Part shown: positions 1 through 11,138 of the stretch, piece by piece
How the letters are laid out: each line of letters starts with the position of its first letter
How positions within the stretch are numbered: position 1 is the first letter of the stretch
Source: Exophiala sp. HKRS030
Taxonomy: Eukaryota > Ascomycota > Eurotiomycetes > Chaetothyriales > Herpotrichiellaceae
Assembly (NCBI GenBank): GCA_023897205.1
Contig: JAHWDD010000001.1
Location: 4,340,001 to 4,404,000, forward strand
Reading direction: 5' to 3'
Length of the DNA: 64,000 nucleotides
The notes under the pieces: model-generated
Told to the model about the DNA's origin: nothing
Databases searched by the model: none
Seen by the model: the letters and a program-made list of their open reading frames with translations, nothing else
Translations under genes and position numbers: made by a program

Positions 1-665
1 TTTGTTGCCGATGCCGATGCCGATGCCCTCACAGCCTCTGACATGTCTGGCGGAGATTTGATGTCAGGCGTTGTCGGCGAGTCAGGAACGTTGTCTTCGG
101 CGGACACGGCATTCGTATCGAGATCTTTGGGTATGGCCTGTTCGTAAAGAGATATTGCAGACTCGAGGATTTCTGGGTCTTCAAGCGTCACCCGGTCAAG
201 GCCAGGGATCATCAAAACAACGATTTTGTTAATCTGTTTAGCATTGTTGACGGCCAGCCAAGTTGGTGCGATTCCATCGGCAAGAACGTAAAGAGCCAGC
301 TCCTGTAGAGCCTTGAGCTGAACCCGAGCAGGTTTGGTATCCAGAAAGTTGATGCTGGGGTAGATCGTTGGATCTTCTCGAAGTCTGCGCCGTTTCTTCT
401 TTCGTGATGATTTTGACTCTGCGACTGACCAGCCTTCGTCGTCGACCTGGTTCTCGCCACCGCGAGCATCTGCGGCAACATCGAGTTTGCGGCGCTGAGA
501 TAAACCGTTGCTGTGAATCTCATTCATGTTTGGTGTCTCCGTCACAGAATTCGCTACCTGGAATGGTTGTCCTGTGGATGTGGGAACCTTGACAGTGGGT
601 TCAACATGTCCAGATGATGAGACGAACCCAGCATCGGTCGCACTTCTTTTACTGCCGACCATCAT
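1..665 (-). CDS. RNA exonuclease Rex1/Rnh70-like, N-terminal part (cut by left edge)
   Basis: The minus frame is open from an ATG at 665 (a second ATG at 662 and a third at 527) to the left edge, with a stop just upstream at 711-713. About 221 residues are visible, so the exonuclease domain itself lies outside the window. The visible part has an acidic/basic region (a DDEGW motif followed by KSSRKKKRRRL, a nuclear-type basic patch near residue 75) and then a conserved block around residues 85-140 with LQELALYVLADG, PTWLAVNN and KIVVLMIPGLD. That block matches the N-terminal domain I know from fungal Rex1/Rnh70-type 3'-5' RNA exonucleases, nuclear enzymes of the DEDDh family that trim 5S rRNA, 5.8S rRNA and tRNA precursors. 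The assignment rests on this block only. The start at 665 is the first ATG after the stop; 527 would remove 46 residues. Confidence 0.7.
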   Translation of the reverse strand, partial: MMVGSKRSATDAGFVSSSGHVEPTVKVPTSTGQPFQVANSVTETPNMNEIHSNGLSQRRKLDVAADARGGENQVDDEGWSVAESKSSRKKKRRRLREDPTIYPSINFLDTKPARVQLKALQELALYVLADGIAPTWLAVNNAKQINKIVVLMIPGLDRVTLEDPEILESAISLYEQAIPKDLDTNAVSAEDNVPDSPTTPDIKSPPDMSEAVRASASASAT

Positions 666-1377
666 GTTGCTGTGCTGTTTGCAAGTTATGCTACACCATC
701 TTTCGTCAATCTAAGCCGTCATCCGCGGACTGGCTCTTGGTGACGGAGTTATCAAACAAACAAATCTCAAATCTGGATCTAGGACAAGGGGCGGAAATTC
801 TTGGCGAATATCAATCACGTGTAATTCTCCGCCGTTCGATGAGACATCCTCCTCCCTGCCTCTCACCACACACTAGCGAAATGCTGCGACAGCGGGATGG
901 TCGAGCTACGATTACGTGGAAGTGTCGTATCCTGCCTTGGTAAAGCCTTGTTGGGCCCATCGTCTTCAAAGTCGCTGGGTAAGCGTCCTGGTCGAAGCAC
1001 ATGAATGGGTCACATCACGCAGGCATCCTCTTCTCAAACGGGCGCTCGGAACGAGGAAGAGTGACAGAACCCATATATCGCAACATTTGCCGTGTTCCGG
1101 ATTGGTTGATGTACAATACGTTACTAAAGCAGACCTAATTGGCCTTATTGCAACCCGAGACTCGAGGCTGGACGCCTAAAGATGAGAATTTCTTACTTGG
1201 CCTGATGGGCACTTCGTCCCCGTAATGACATGGCTAAAGCTGCGACTGAGAAGGGGTATAAGTATTATGCGTCCTCCTATATCCCTCAGACACGAATAGC
1301 TACTTTCCGCGACTACAGCTTCGAGCTTGCTTTGGACCACTGACTTCGAACCAAGCCCACTCCATCGAAGGTGCAGT
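666..1377. promoter_or_regulatory. Divergent intergenic region, RNA exonuclease / P450
   Basis: About 0.7 kb between two genes transcribed away from each other. It should hold both promoters. A TATA-like run (tataagtatt, 1258-1267) lies about 110 bp upstream of the P450 start. I see no gene here; the short open frames are not supported by any recognisable protein. Confidence 0.5.
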
Positions 1378-3109
1378 ATGCCTTCTTTTGTACCTTTGAG
1401 TTGGACTTCCTGTGTCCTCTTGGCCACTGCTTCCCTGGTGGCATATACTCTTATTCTGACCATTCACCGGCTCTTCTTCCACCCACTTCGCAAGTTTCCA
1501 GGTCCAGTCCTTGCAGCGGCAACATACTGGTATGAGTTCTATCATGATCTGATTGCCCGGCCGTTTCCCGGACAAGGAGTGTATAATATCGAGCGTCTAC
1601 ATCAGAGATACGGTACAGCCAACACCCATGATCAATCCCTGTCAAATTTTTTCTCCCACCCCAAGCTCACGCTGAAACTGATGCGGATCAGGTCCGATTG
1701 TACGCATCAGCCCCGATGAGCTCTCCGTCAGTGACCCAGACTGGTTCGATGTGCTCTATAAATCTGGCCGCCGTAACAAATGGCCAAGAACTCGAAAGCC
1801 AACGGCAGTCCAGGTAGCATTGCCTCGACTGTTCCTTACCAACTGCACCGGGCCCGACGGGCGCCTCTTGGGCCGTTTTTCAGCAAGCGTGGCATCGACA
1901 ACCTCGAAATCATCATACGCCAAAAGGTTGACCAGCTGACCCACGGCATTGAGGAGGGATACATGAACAGAGGGAGGATCCTGCCTGTCGGTGTGGCATT
2001 CACGGCTCTCACCCTGGACGTGATCAGTGATTATTGCTTCGGGCAAAGCTGGAGGTGCCTGTCCGCAGAGGACTTTGCTCCTGAATGGAAGCGGGTCATG
2101 ACGAGCTTGTTCGAGCCGGTGCCCATTGTCAAGCAGTTTCCCATCCTGGTCAGGATCATGGAAGCGCTTCCGCTCAAGGTGATTCAGAGGTTGGATCCGG
2201 ATATGGCGCTTTTCCACGGAGGAAAGCGTGAGGTTCAGAAACAAGTCGAGAGAGTCATCGCCGAATATGAAGATCGGGGTACTGGTGGTGGCGGTCTCGC
2301 AAAGTCGAGCGTTGGCCGCGAGACAAAAACGGATCCTGACGAGCAAGCCCCAGCACGAACGATTTTTCACACCGTCATGGATAGCTCTCTCCCAGCTGAA
2401 GAGAAGACGGTACCGAGGATCACGGACGAGGCGTACGTCATGGTTGTCGCAGGAGGCGAAACCACCGCTAAGACACTGACGAATATCATGTTCCATTTAC
2501 TGACGAACCCGGAATGGCTTGGACGGGTGCGCGACGAGCTTGACAGTGTGATGCCGGATAGAAATGTGCTGCCTCACTATGGAGTCATTGAACAGCTCCC
2601 GTGCCTAGGTGCGTGCATCAAAGAGACGCTGCGTATCAGTGCGCCCGTGACGAACCGAGTACAAGTCCTAGATGCGGAGCATGAGCTCGTGTACAACGAC
2701 TGGGTGATCCCAAAGGAGACTCCCATGAGCATGAGTGTAGTTTCCATCCACATGGACCCGCAGATTTTCAAGAATCCCTACAAGTTTGATCCCAGCAGAT
2801 TCTTAGGCGAACAGGCCAAGGTGAGCAACGCATACTATATGCCATTTCATCGAGGATTTAGGAATTGTCTGGGCATGAAGTAAGTTGTGGCCGATATGGT
2901 TAATGCTCTCCTCCCGAAACTAAAATTCTTTCAGCCTCGCATACGCGGAAATATATCTCGGTACTGCGGCCATGTTGAGACGTTTTGACCTCGAATTATT
3001 CGATACCGTGAGAGAAAGGGATGTCGACACTGTCAGAGACTGCTTTGTGGGCATGCCGGTGCCTGGGTCGAAGGGGGTTCAGTTGAGAGTGGTTGGGAAC
3101 CGAGCCTGA
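1378..3109 (+). pseudogene. Cytochrome P450 monooxygenase with a single-base frameshift
   Basis: Exons 1378-1612, 1692-2879 and 2935-3109. The protein begins with a membrane anchor (residues about 8-30) and the proline hinge HPLRKFPGP, as in ER-bound fungal P450s. Further on are the I-helix AGGETT, the K-helix ETLR, the PERF-like region (DPSRF) and the haem loop FHRGFRNCLG, whose Cys binds haem iron. The exon 2/3 junction restores the haem-loop Asn (CLGMN). The overall pattern resembles the trichodiene-oxygenase-like group; the substrate is unknown. The reading frame shifts by one base at about 1781-1785: the frame up to RRNKW (ending 1783) must continue in the frame that reads [12 protein letters not shown], as if one G were missing in tggcc. 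The upstream frame then meets a stop in the downstream section. All catalytic motifs are otherwise intact, so this is either a very recent pseudogene or a sequencing/assembly error. No polyketide, peptide or terpene backbone gene is nearby. Confidence 0.8.
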
Positions 3110-3237
3110 CCAGGGTGACGATGTATAAAATAAGATAACCTGTCAAATCTCAAATTCAGTCGTACACCGTACGCACTTTGTTTCTCTTCTGGCAACGACT
3201 GATAATCCCTTAAAAAAAATAGAAATTGCCTAAACTA

Positions 3238-4755
3238 TCATTGCCTCTTGCGTTTGTTGCCACCGGCGGCTTTGAAAGTGGCTCCTCGTCGGCTGCTGCG
3301 TGTGTCAGGTCGCTTTTTATGCTTCTTCTTCTTCGTGAGGGCGAATTTCGATGCACTGCTGGCACGATGGCCTTCAAAGACAAAGCCTGATTTCTTCTGA
3401 TCACCTCCAAGGCTCTTCCTTTTGTCAAGATAGGAACCACCCTTCCTATTCGCCTGGTCCTTCTCATGCGGCTTGACTCGTGTTGATTTTGACGGCTTCA
3501 TCTTCTTCGCTCTCATAACTCGCAATTTCCTGGGGAGCATGGGCGGAAATCTCTTGTCATTCATTAGCAGGGCAGCTTCGACGCTATTTTCGCTTTCGAA
3601 CTGTACGTAAGCGAACCCTTTGCTGACTCGCGTTTCCTGGTCTCTTACTACTCGGACACTTTCCACCTTGCCGACTTTACCAAAAGTTCGCCACAGCCCT
3701 TCTTCGGCGTCTGCTGGTTCTTTGGCCCTAGGTCGACGTGGTTGATCATCATTCTGATCCGGTATAGCGTTCTCTTGGTTTACGAAAGTCAAATTGCCGA
3801 TGAAGACGCATCTCCTGTGATCTGTGGTGGATGGCTGACCGAGATAATCGGCCCTGAGATGTCGGTCTAGGACAATAGTACCGTTAAGCTTTTTCGCGAC
3901 TCGCTTTGCCGCAGTTTCTGTTGTAAAGACAGCATAGGCATTAGTATTAACGGTTGTCTCGTCCATCAACTCTTTCTTAGCGAAGGTGGCTTTCTTTGGA
4001 CCAGAACCACTAGCATAAGCAGTTGACCTGAACCTTACAGACTCAAGCCTTTCTGGGGTTTCGCCATCTCTCGTTTCCTTAAGCGCAGACTGTAGATGCT
4101 TCTCTAGAGTTCGTCGTGCAACCTTGGATTTGATAGCCTCTGTTGAAACATTTCCCAGGAAGACAGTCCTGCTGATTCGACTTTCATCGTCCGACTTCTG
4201 CGTCAGTGTCTCGTGTCGCGGTATTTCTTTCGGCACAGGTGCCGTGTCCTCGTCTGAGATATCTTCGAGGTCGGAATGTAGTGAGTCTTGGTCGCCGGAA
4301 CTTTGGTCATCATTGTCGTTCTGTCGCGGCTTCTTCTGCTGACGTTCTTTTTCTTCCTCGCGCTCAAGACGTTCAAAGTACTTTTCCTCGAGGTCGTCTG
4401 CATCTTTTGCACGCTTCCGTTTCCGAGGTCGTTCGTCGCTGCTGGAAATTTGTATCGAGGTATCCTCTTTCGTCTCAGCGCCGGTGGCTCCAACTTTTTT
4501 GACGTCGTCGCCGTCGATGCCAGACGAGATATCATCGTTGACAACGGGTTCTAGCGCAGGCAGCGGAAGTCTCTTGGGTATTTTAACAGGACCGGACTAG
4601 AAACAAGTCAGCTAGAAGTGTGCGCACATAGGCTACAAACGTACACTGGCAGCAAATAACGAGGCCAAAGCAGGATCGACCGAGTCGACTTTTGCTGCGA
4701 ATGGTGCACTAGGAGCCGCCCGCTGTCCCTGTTTCTCTTTTTTTGATTTCGCCAT
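3238..4755 (-). CDS. NOP12: Nucleolar protein Nop12, two RRM domains
   Basis: Minus strand, exons 4645-4755 (37 codons) and 3238-4596, intron 48 bp; 489 residues. Nop12 is a nucleolar RNA-binding protein needed for pre-25S rRNA processing in yeast. The N-terminal third is charged, with a KRKRAK patch and acidic stretches. RRM1 starts about residue 180 (RTVFLGNV, RNP2-like) and RRM2 about residue 300 (RRCVFIGNL), with the RNP1-like KGFAYVQF near 355. The C-terminal tail is Lys/Arg rich, as expected for a nucleolar protein, and ends GGNKRKRQ. The start MAKSKKEKQ is followed by LASLFAAS, a segment typical of fungal Nop12 N-termini, which supports the first exon. It is head-to-head with the Dep1-like gene. 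Confidence 0.88.
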
Positions 4756-5620
4756 GGTGAAAACGAGATTTCAGTGAATCCAGTCCAGCCACTTCGTCAC
4801 TGCGGTCGAGGTATAACCTGTAGTTGTAGCTACTGGAATTTCATTACCACATTTTGAACTGAGGGTACAAAAAATTATGGTGGAGAAAACCTGGCTGGGG
4901 ATAAGGCTGCCACTAGCGATTAAAGCCGGCACTAACCGTACAGTGCGAAGTAACTCTCTGTATGGGAGAAACACGGCGCCCATGACGCTTTTTGCGCCTG
5001 CGCAGTGACTTGGGGGCTTCCATCCTTCTTTCTCCACGTCGCCAACACGCTTTCAACAATCCTCTACGCCCTTCACTTGCTATCTTTGAGGTCTTGAGCT
5101 GCTATCGCTCTTTCATTTGACCACCTAGTTCTCCTTGTGACTTACACTCCACACGACTTTGGACCTTACAACCCTACTCGAGATTCCCTCCTTGCCCCGC
5201 GAGTTCTCTCCGTACAATCCTTTCTCAACCACGCTAAGTAACGTCGAAGGGGAGCTGCGAAGAGAAACTTGTTCCTTGCCGTCCAGCTATAGCATTGGAC
5301 TTCTCGAAGTTGAATGCAATAGTAAAATCACGTCTGCCGGGTTCAAAATCACATCTTGACCGCACTGTGCGTCTGAGCTTGAACGGTTGCGCCCGACCGA
5401 GAAGAAAACGTCAAAACCATGCGACTATAGCCATATCCAAATTCAATATCCTCGAATACGCCTTTCCGCAAGATTCAGCGGGCGAAGTCCTAGGAAAGCG
5501 TGTTTTTCACCTTTGGCAGTGTGTCGTTGACGCATGGCTAATTAGCCCAAGCTACTCGAATCGTATCCGCACATCTTCCAACACTCGCGCGACATCCCTC
5601 CAAAGTCCACAAGGCCCATC
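4756..5620. promoter_or_regulatory. Divergent promoter, Nop12 / Dep1-like
   Basis: 865 bp separate the two start codons. The half next to the Dep1-like gene (about 5040-5330) is rich in C and T on the plus strand, as in many fungal promoters and 5' leaders. Short open frames here are not convincing genes. Confidence 0.5.
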
Positions 5621-7662
5621 ATGGACTCCGCCGCTGATTCCCTACTTGCGCTTTCAAACACGGCCGCTGCCATAGCCGCTAATGATGAGCCCCTCTCGGA
5701 TGACGACCGCTCTAGCAGTCTCAGCGAATTAGATGACAATCTAGAAGATGTTGAAGAGGAGGAAATGGAAGCACAAAGACCAGGCGATGTAGATTCCGAG
5801 GCTGAGACCGAGCGTTTGCAGGTCACTCCTGACGGAGTGGTCAAAAAGAAACCTTTCGAGGTTAGCCCCAGCAAGCTAGTCCAGAGAGAAGATGTTGATA
5901 TGAGACCGGAGATCGAAAGCTTGACCGGCAGTCCTGTCTCGTCTCCAATCTCGTCTCATGCCGATTCCGATCTCGATGGCGAGCTGAGCGATGCACCGGA
6001 AGCCGAAGATGAAGTTGATCAAGAGCCTGAGGCAGCCACGGGGAACTCGCCCAACAAACGAAAGAGACAGGAGAGCGAGTCAGATCCCGAAGAGGCTCCT
6101 CGGTCACAAAGACGTAGGACTGGCTCGCTGGAAAGCGGGCAGGAGAAATCCGAGGCCGAAAGTGAACATGAAGATAGCCACAGACCAAGTCGGGAACGCA
6201 CAAACGACCCCGAGGTTGAAATCCAGGGCAATGAGGTCGAAGAAGCTGAAGAGCCCGAGGAAGAGTCAAAAGAAACCGAGAAGCTCGAATCGAGTGAAGA
6301 TAACAAAGAAAAGCCCCGGAGCCGGTCCCGAAGAAAGGCAAAGGGGGATATAATAGAGGAGCCACAAGCCGAGGAAGAAGATGAAGCAGAAGGAGCTGAG
6401 GAGAGTGAGGCCGTGGACGAGAACGATGCCGAGGCAGCAGCCAAGAGCGAAGAGGAACAAGCGAGAAGAATGGCTGCCATGGAGGCGTTAACATCATTAG
6501 AGAAACACTTTGCGGCTCTACGAGATCGCTTATATGATGAGAAGATTGCAGCCATCAACCATGAGTTAGCGCTGCTCCAAGAATTGCGACCGGCACACCC
6601 TGAACTACTGCGACAAGTGGAAGCGGTGCAGAAATACCGGGACGAGAAGTTCGAGGTTGAACAGAAGCTTTTGGTGTACAAGGTCGGTGCGCTGAAGAAC
6701 AAGGCTGTTGCAGACCGAAGTCAGATCCACAGCCAGTATTTCCAGACTGTCCGAGACATTCGAGAACGATACCTAGAACGAATTAGCGAGCACTTCTATC
6801 GAATTCAACGGGACAGATTCAAGGCAGATTCAACAGTGCCAAATTTTACCATTCCTTTCCCTGAGAAACGGTCTCAACAAATTATTCAACAGACAGCATA
6901 CAACAAGGAGGTGTCGATATTATCAGGTGTTGCCAAATACGTGGGCTTCCCTGCAGCCCCAGAACTGGCCTCTTCCGCGCAGAAAGACATTCAAGATGAC
7001 ATGGCAAAAATGGGTGTAAGCAGAACTATTCTCATGACACTGCATTGACTAAACATTCTCAGATATCCGCGTCCCAGATTCAACCCATCAGAGCCACGCG
7101 ACCAGTACAAAGTACAGCTGCGGCACAAATATCTGCACCTCAGGCAGAAGAACAATTTCTAGAGCAAACACCGTGGGCCAACCCACAACATCCAATCCAC
7201 CGACTCAGTCGACAGAATTCAAATCGATCCCCGACCAACGAGTTCCTCACGCCAGCGCATCAGCAACGCACGACAGAAGCGGCCCAGCCACATGGGTCCG
7301 CTTCTACCATCGCTGATCCATCGGCACAGATCTCGTCCGCCATCAATACGCCGAATGATGGACCGAGTAGTGCCACCCAGGTAGATCATCCAGCAGGGTC
7401 CACCTCGAATTACAACTATCAGCTACATTCCGCCTCACCCCTCGACACACGCGACATGCAAACAAAAGACTCGCTCAGAGATATCGGGTCGTCGCCTCTA
7501 AACTCTAGGGCGCAAGTGCTGTCGCCTCGAACGGGTACAGCTCGACTCGATGTGAGAAGGTCGGGAGTAGGAAATGACTCGCCATTCAAGTCCAAAGATG
7601 CAGGAGCAACAGCTATAACGGCTGGGTCGGGTTTTGGGGGAACAGGCAGATTCCGGGTCTAA
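5621..7662 (+). CDS. DEP1: Dep1/Sds3-family subunit of the Rpd3L histone deacetylase complex
   Basis: Exons 5621-7015 and 7063-7662 (intron 47 bp, phase 0), 664 residues. Residues 1-280 are highly acidic, Ser-rich and low in complexity, with a basic patch NKRKRQ. The conserved Sds3-like domain covers about residues 280-465: MEALTSLEKHFAALRDRLYD, a coiled coil through LALLQELRPAHPELLRQVE, then KYRDEKFEVEQKLL and the SQYFQTVRDIRERYLERI block. In yeast, Dep1 and Sds3 hold the large Rpd3 deacetylase complex together and act in transcriptional repression and silencing. Because of the long acidic N-terminus I call it Dep1-type rather than Sds3 itself. The C-terminal exon is Ser/Thr/Gln rich and probably disordered. 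Confidence 0.8.
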
Positions 7663-8496
7663 TTTTGTTATTGAGCGAATCACTACGCCAGCTTTGTGGC
7701 TTTACGAAAGACGATAGAAAGTGGAGGAAATCGAATTCGAATTGAACTTGGAGGATAGCAGGACTATAATTGAAATAATGGTTTATGTACATTCCTGTGA
7801 TGATGGTGGATGAAATGATGGCTTTGTGCTATGTTCATAATCACAACCACAGTCACAAGGCCATTGTTGAACGAAACTTGTACGATATAAATCTTGCTCA
7901 GTCAAATGCTATATGTCCTCCTGGTAACTTGACTACCTCCTTCATCTCAGCTAGTCTATGATTCCTGGATATTGTTCTCCCCCTCCTTCTCAAGGCCATT
8001 GTCATTTTCTCTGGCTTATCATCAATCGTTATTTTTTCTTTCTGTGGGATCAAGTTAGGTCAGAAATATATATACAAGTGCCTATTCTCGTATTGAAACA
8101 ATGCCTGTCTGCAAGAGTGGCGTGCTGTTGTAGTTGTGGTGCGCTCCTCACAGTGTCTCCTGACGTTGTATAGATACAATTTCAACATACATATTTGTGC
8201 CACCATATTTCTGTATTCGTGTCCGGTTCCATCTTCGCTCTTATGAGAACTATTGTGGTTCTGTCTCGGTGTCGGAAGTTTCCCTCAAGGGATTCGAATG
8301 GTGTTGGGAAACTTATGTTTGGGTAGTAGCTTGAGTGATTGAGCGGAGTATCTCTCTCATCTTTCGTCTTTCATCTTCTTCTGCTTCTTCTCCAAAATGG
8401 GGTACTGCACCGCAAGCGCTCTCCCGGTTACAAAGGCGAGTCGTCTGGCAATGGTGACGGCGACAGCGACAGAGGTGATGGTGATGGTGGGACCTT
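7663..8496. other. Convergent 3' intergenic region
   Basis: About 0.83 kb between the ends of the Dep1-like and Coa3 genes, which converge. It should contain both 3' UTRs and terminators. The middle (about 7700-8240) is T-rich on the plus strand. No gene or structured element is recognised. Confidence 0.5.
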
Positions 8497-9011
8497 TCAC
8501 GATCTCATTCCATTTGCTTGCGCCGTGGGTGTCTTTGGGGATTGTTTCGCAGCAGGGGCGTCTGGAACGATCACGTCGTCGAACGAATCTTGACCGACGG
8601 CGTGGAGGGTGAATGCGACTTTTGGGCAAGTAGTTGTGTTAGCAATCCGCTCATCGGTGTTTCCCTTTGACATATAAGAGAGACATGAAGAGAAAGCATG
8701 TATACAGGTGTATGTGTAGACCGTAAATTTTTGACTTACAAACTCCAATTGCGAATCCAAAGATGGCTACTCCCGTGACCATGTTTTTGAACAAGTACGG
8801 ACGTCTTGCTCGGTTGAGCGCGGCTCCAGTACGGTAGTCGGGGTGGTAATATGAGGATCTCTTGAGACTGTGTGAGAGAGAAATAACACATCAGTGTTCA
8901 AAGTTCGTCTTTAGGTACCTCGAGAACGATTCATGACCGGGCGGCGGTGTGTGAAGATCGAAAAGAAAGGTAAACTTACATGCCCCGTTGGAGGGGGAGG
9001 GTGGGATACAT
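8497..9011 (-). CDS. COA3: Cytochrome c oxidase assembly factor 3, mitochondrial
   Basis: Minus strand, exons 8980-9011, 8740-8867 and 8497-8618; 93 residues. The first exon is only 32 nt. The protein reads through SSYYHPDY and RARRPYLFKNMVTG into one membrane segment (GVAIFGFAIGVFAFTL) and then HAVGQDSFDDVIVPD. This is the pattern of fungal Coa3 (coiled-coil domain 56 family), a small single-pass inner-membrane protein that works with Mss51 and Cox14 in making and assembling Cox1. Both junctions restore the expected frame: the phase-1 second junction gives GVFAF. The second intron ends in AAG rather than CAG or TAG. The start was chosen because it gives the usual short N-terminus; a longer frame upstream in the track of open codons has no support. 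Confidence 0.85.
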
Positions 9012-9446
9012 CGCGGAAGAGCTGGAGGAGGGACTGCTAGAAGTGTCGACAGTAGATGGGGTTTGGTGTTGAAGGTCTAAGACTCGATGGGACTGAAGAA
9101 GTTGGGCGGTATTGTGGTAGCAGGTGTAGGTTGAAGTCGAGGTCAATGGTTTGTTTGTTCCGGAGAATTGTAACTGTAGGTTGGAGATCGCAGAAACAGA
9201 AGTTCGTGGAGTTGCGTGATTTTCCGCGCTAGTTTTTATCCACAGCTTTACAACAGGGATAGCAAGAATAGATAAACAATATTTTTCTAGACTGCAATCT
9301 TTCACATTCGAAAATGCTACATAACCAGCTACATCCCGCTTAAGGTCCACCTTCATCGTCATCATCATCAAGAAGAGAATGCCCCAAATTGTCTCAAGAT
9401 CTGCCTCAATATCAACCAATATATACCATTTCAGTAGATATCCAAG
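9012..9446. promoter_or_regulatory. Coa3 promoter region
   Basis: 435 bp between the end of the MFS transporter gene and the start of Coa3, both on the minus strand. It should hold the transporter terminator and the Coa3 promoter. Nothing else is recognised. Confidence 0.45.
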
Positions 9447-11138
9447 TCATTCAAATCCATCTCGAATCTCCAAGAATCTCTGATATCGGCCTCGCGTCCA
9501 GCGTCGAGCCCTCTTGCCCCAAATGATCATGGGCAGCGTGGTCATCAAGAAGACAAACGCTAAAACACCAATCGCAATGAAAGTGTTCTGCACGCCACTG
9601 GCTTTAATCCAGTCCGAGGCAGTAAAAGTAAAGATCAAAGCGATGGAGTTGTTGATGGTCGCCACACCCACCATGCCTTCCAACACCATCTCAGGATAGG
9701 CGTCCATGAGATACGCCATGCTCAAATCACCAGCGCAGCCCCAACCAAACCCGATGAATCCAAGGCCGACATAAGGCGCCGGCCAGGCCCATCCGTGAGC
9801 TGTGCCTATACCGAAGAGCCAGAGGCCAACAGGGAAAATGCAGGCGGTAGGGAATAGTAGCCACAACCGTTGCTCAGCTTCCATGATACCGCCGTTGCGT
9901 TTGGCCATCCACATCACAAACTTGTCACTGGCCCATCCACCGTAGAAACAGCCAATGACTGCTCCGATCAAGCAGGGAATGTTCATGTTTCCGTCTGCAG
10001 CGTCAGAATAGTTCCAGGGCGGTTTGAACCATTCGTCTTCCGATACAGTCAAGTAGAACGTGAGCCACGCATCTTGGGCCCCCCATTGTAACCCCGAGTA
10101 CCACACGGCGGGAAAGCCAAAAACCCCGAGAATGTGCCATAGACGCTGGAAGTATTGCTTGAAGCCGGTGCCTTTGAGGTTAGGTGCAGGCGTGATTATC
10201 CGATGCCGTTCCCAATAAGACTTTGGTCTATCATCTGCGCCATTGGAATGCTCCAAACTGGAAGGAGTTTGGTCGGAACTGGCAGCATTCTTTTCCTTGC
10301 TTGGTTCTGCCTGATTCTCTCCAGAGTTGTCGCTCGCGGTTCTGTTGACTCCATCAATTAGGTACCGCTCTCCTCCGTTGATCAAGTATTTGGGTCGTTG
10401 AAAGGCGGTTTCTTCCAAGCCGAAGAGAAAGACGATGAATGTTGCACCCGAAAAGATGGCCCCAAAATAGCCAATCCACCGCCAACCCAGGTTGCCGTCG
10501 GCGATGTAGCTTGCAATCAGCGGGCCGAGGTACGTTCCGACACTCGTTGCTAGGACGTATACACCGAGAACTGAACCACGTTGGTGCTGGAACCACAGGT
10601 CCATCAGCGACAATTGGACAGTTGCTTCACACACTGACTCAGATGCGCCGACAAACAACTGATTCCAGACGGCATCGCTGGTAGTCTGCCCTCTGGCAAA
10701 CCAGATGCCACCAATCAAGCCAAACAACATGCAGATGAGATAGAGAATCCGACGGCCGTACAGGTAGACCAGAGGAGACGACAAAAGACACCAGTATCCA
10801 ATGGCGGCGAAAAGGATACCAGCGCCTGTGTTGAAGGAGGCATAGCTGATGCCCAATTCCAAGTTCTCGTTGTTTTGCGCTGCACCTGCATCGTTGGAGG
10901 TCGCCGCTGTCAGCGCCGTGACAAAGCAGACCAGGACACTGTGCCAAATCTTTCGTGGTAGAGACCAATGAAGAGGATCATTCGGCGAGTCGGTTGGCTG
11001 AGGCACAAGCACAATGTCGCCATGCTTCTTTAGGCCTGTCCCTTCAGTGACGAGCGGGTGGCCATGCTCGTCATAGAGCCGAAGAGTGCCTGGAATGAGT
11101 TCCTCCATAGAAGTGATGCCGGCGGACGAGGTATTCAC
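9447..11138 (-). CDS. MFS transporter, DHA1 type (Hol1-like)
   Basis: Single-exon gene of 563 residues. It has a hydrophilic N-terminus with the block GDIVLVPQPTDSPNDPLHWS, which is typical of fungal Hol1-like drug:H+ antiporter family members, then six predicted membrane segments, a long charged central loop (about residues 265-320, rich in Ser, Asn and Glu) and six more segments. Segments include the DLWFQHQRGSVLGVYV region after helix 4 and GGWASDKFVMWMAKR between helices 8 and 9, which matches the second-half copy of the MFS loop motif. Members of this group move drugs, polyamines or other small molecules across the plasma membrane; the substrate here is not known. The gene sits head-to-head with a polyamine-type amine oxidase, which hints at (but does not prove) a shared amine substrate. 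Confidence 0.85.
   Translation of the reverse strand: MNTSSAGITSMEELIPGTLRLYDEHGHPLVTEGTGLKKHGDIVLVPQPTDSPNDPLHWSLPRKIWHSVLVCFVTALTAATSNDAGAAQNNENLELGISYASFNTGAGILFAAIGYWCLLSSPLVYLYGRRILYLICMLFGLIGGIWFARGQTTSDAVWNQLFVGASESVCEATVQLSLMDLWFQHQRGSVLGVYVLATSVGTYLGPLIASYIADGNLGWRWIGYFGAIFSGATFIVFLFGLEETAFQRPKYLINGGERYLIDGVNRTASDNSGENQAEPSKEKNAASSDQTPSSLEHSNGADDRPKSYWERHRIITPAPNLKGTGFKQYFQRLWHILGVFGFPAVWYSGLQWGAQDAWLTFYLTVSEDEWFKPPWNYSDAADGNMNIPCLIGAVIGCFYGGWASDKFVMWMAKRNGGIMEAEQRLWLLFPTACIFPVGLWLFGIGTAHGWAWPAPYVGLGFIGFGWGCAGDLSMAYLMDAYPEMVLEGMVGVATINNSIALIFTFTASDWIKASGVQNTFIAIGVLAFVFLMTTLPMIIWGKRARRWTRGRYQRFLEIRDGFE

Noticed and set aside
1756..2496. 246-codon minus-strand frame
   Set aside because: Antisense to P450 exon 2, which has clear conserved motifs on the plus strand.
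6019..6702. Ser-rich minus-strand frame
   Set aside because: Antisense of the acidic Glu-rich part of the Dep1-like gene; such frames are by-products of GAG/GAA-rich coding sequence.
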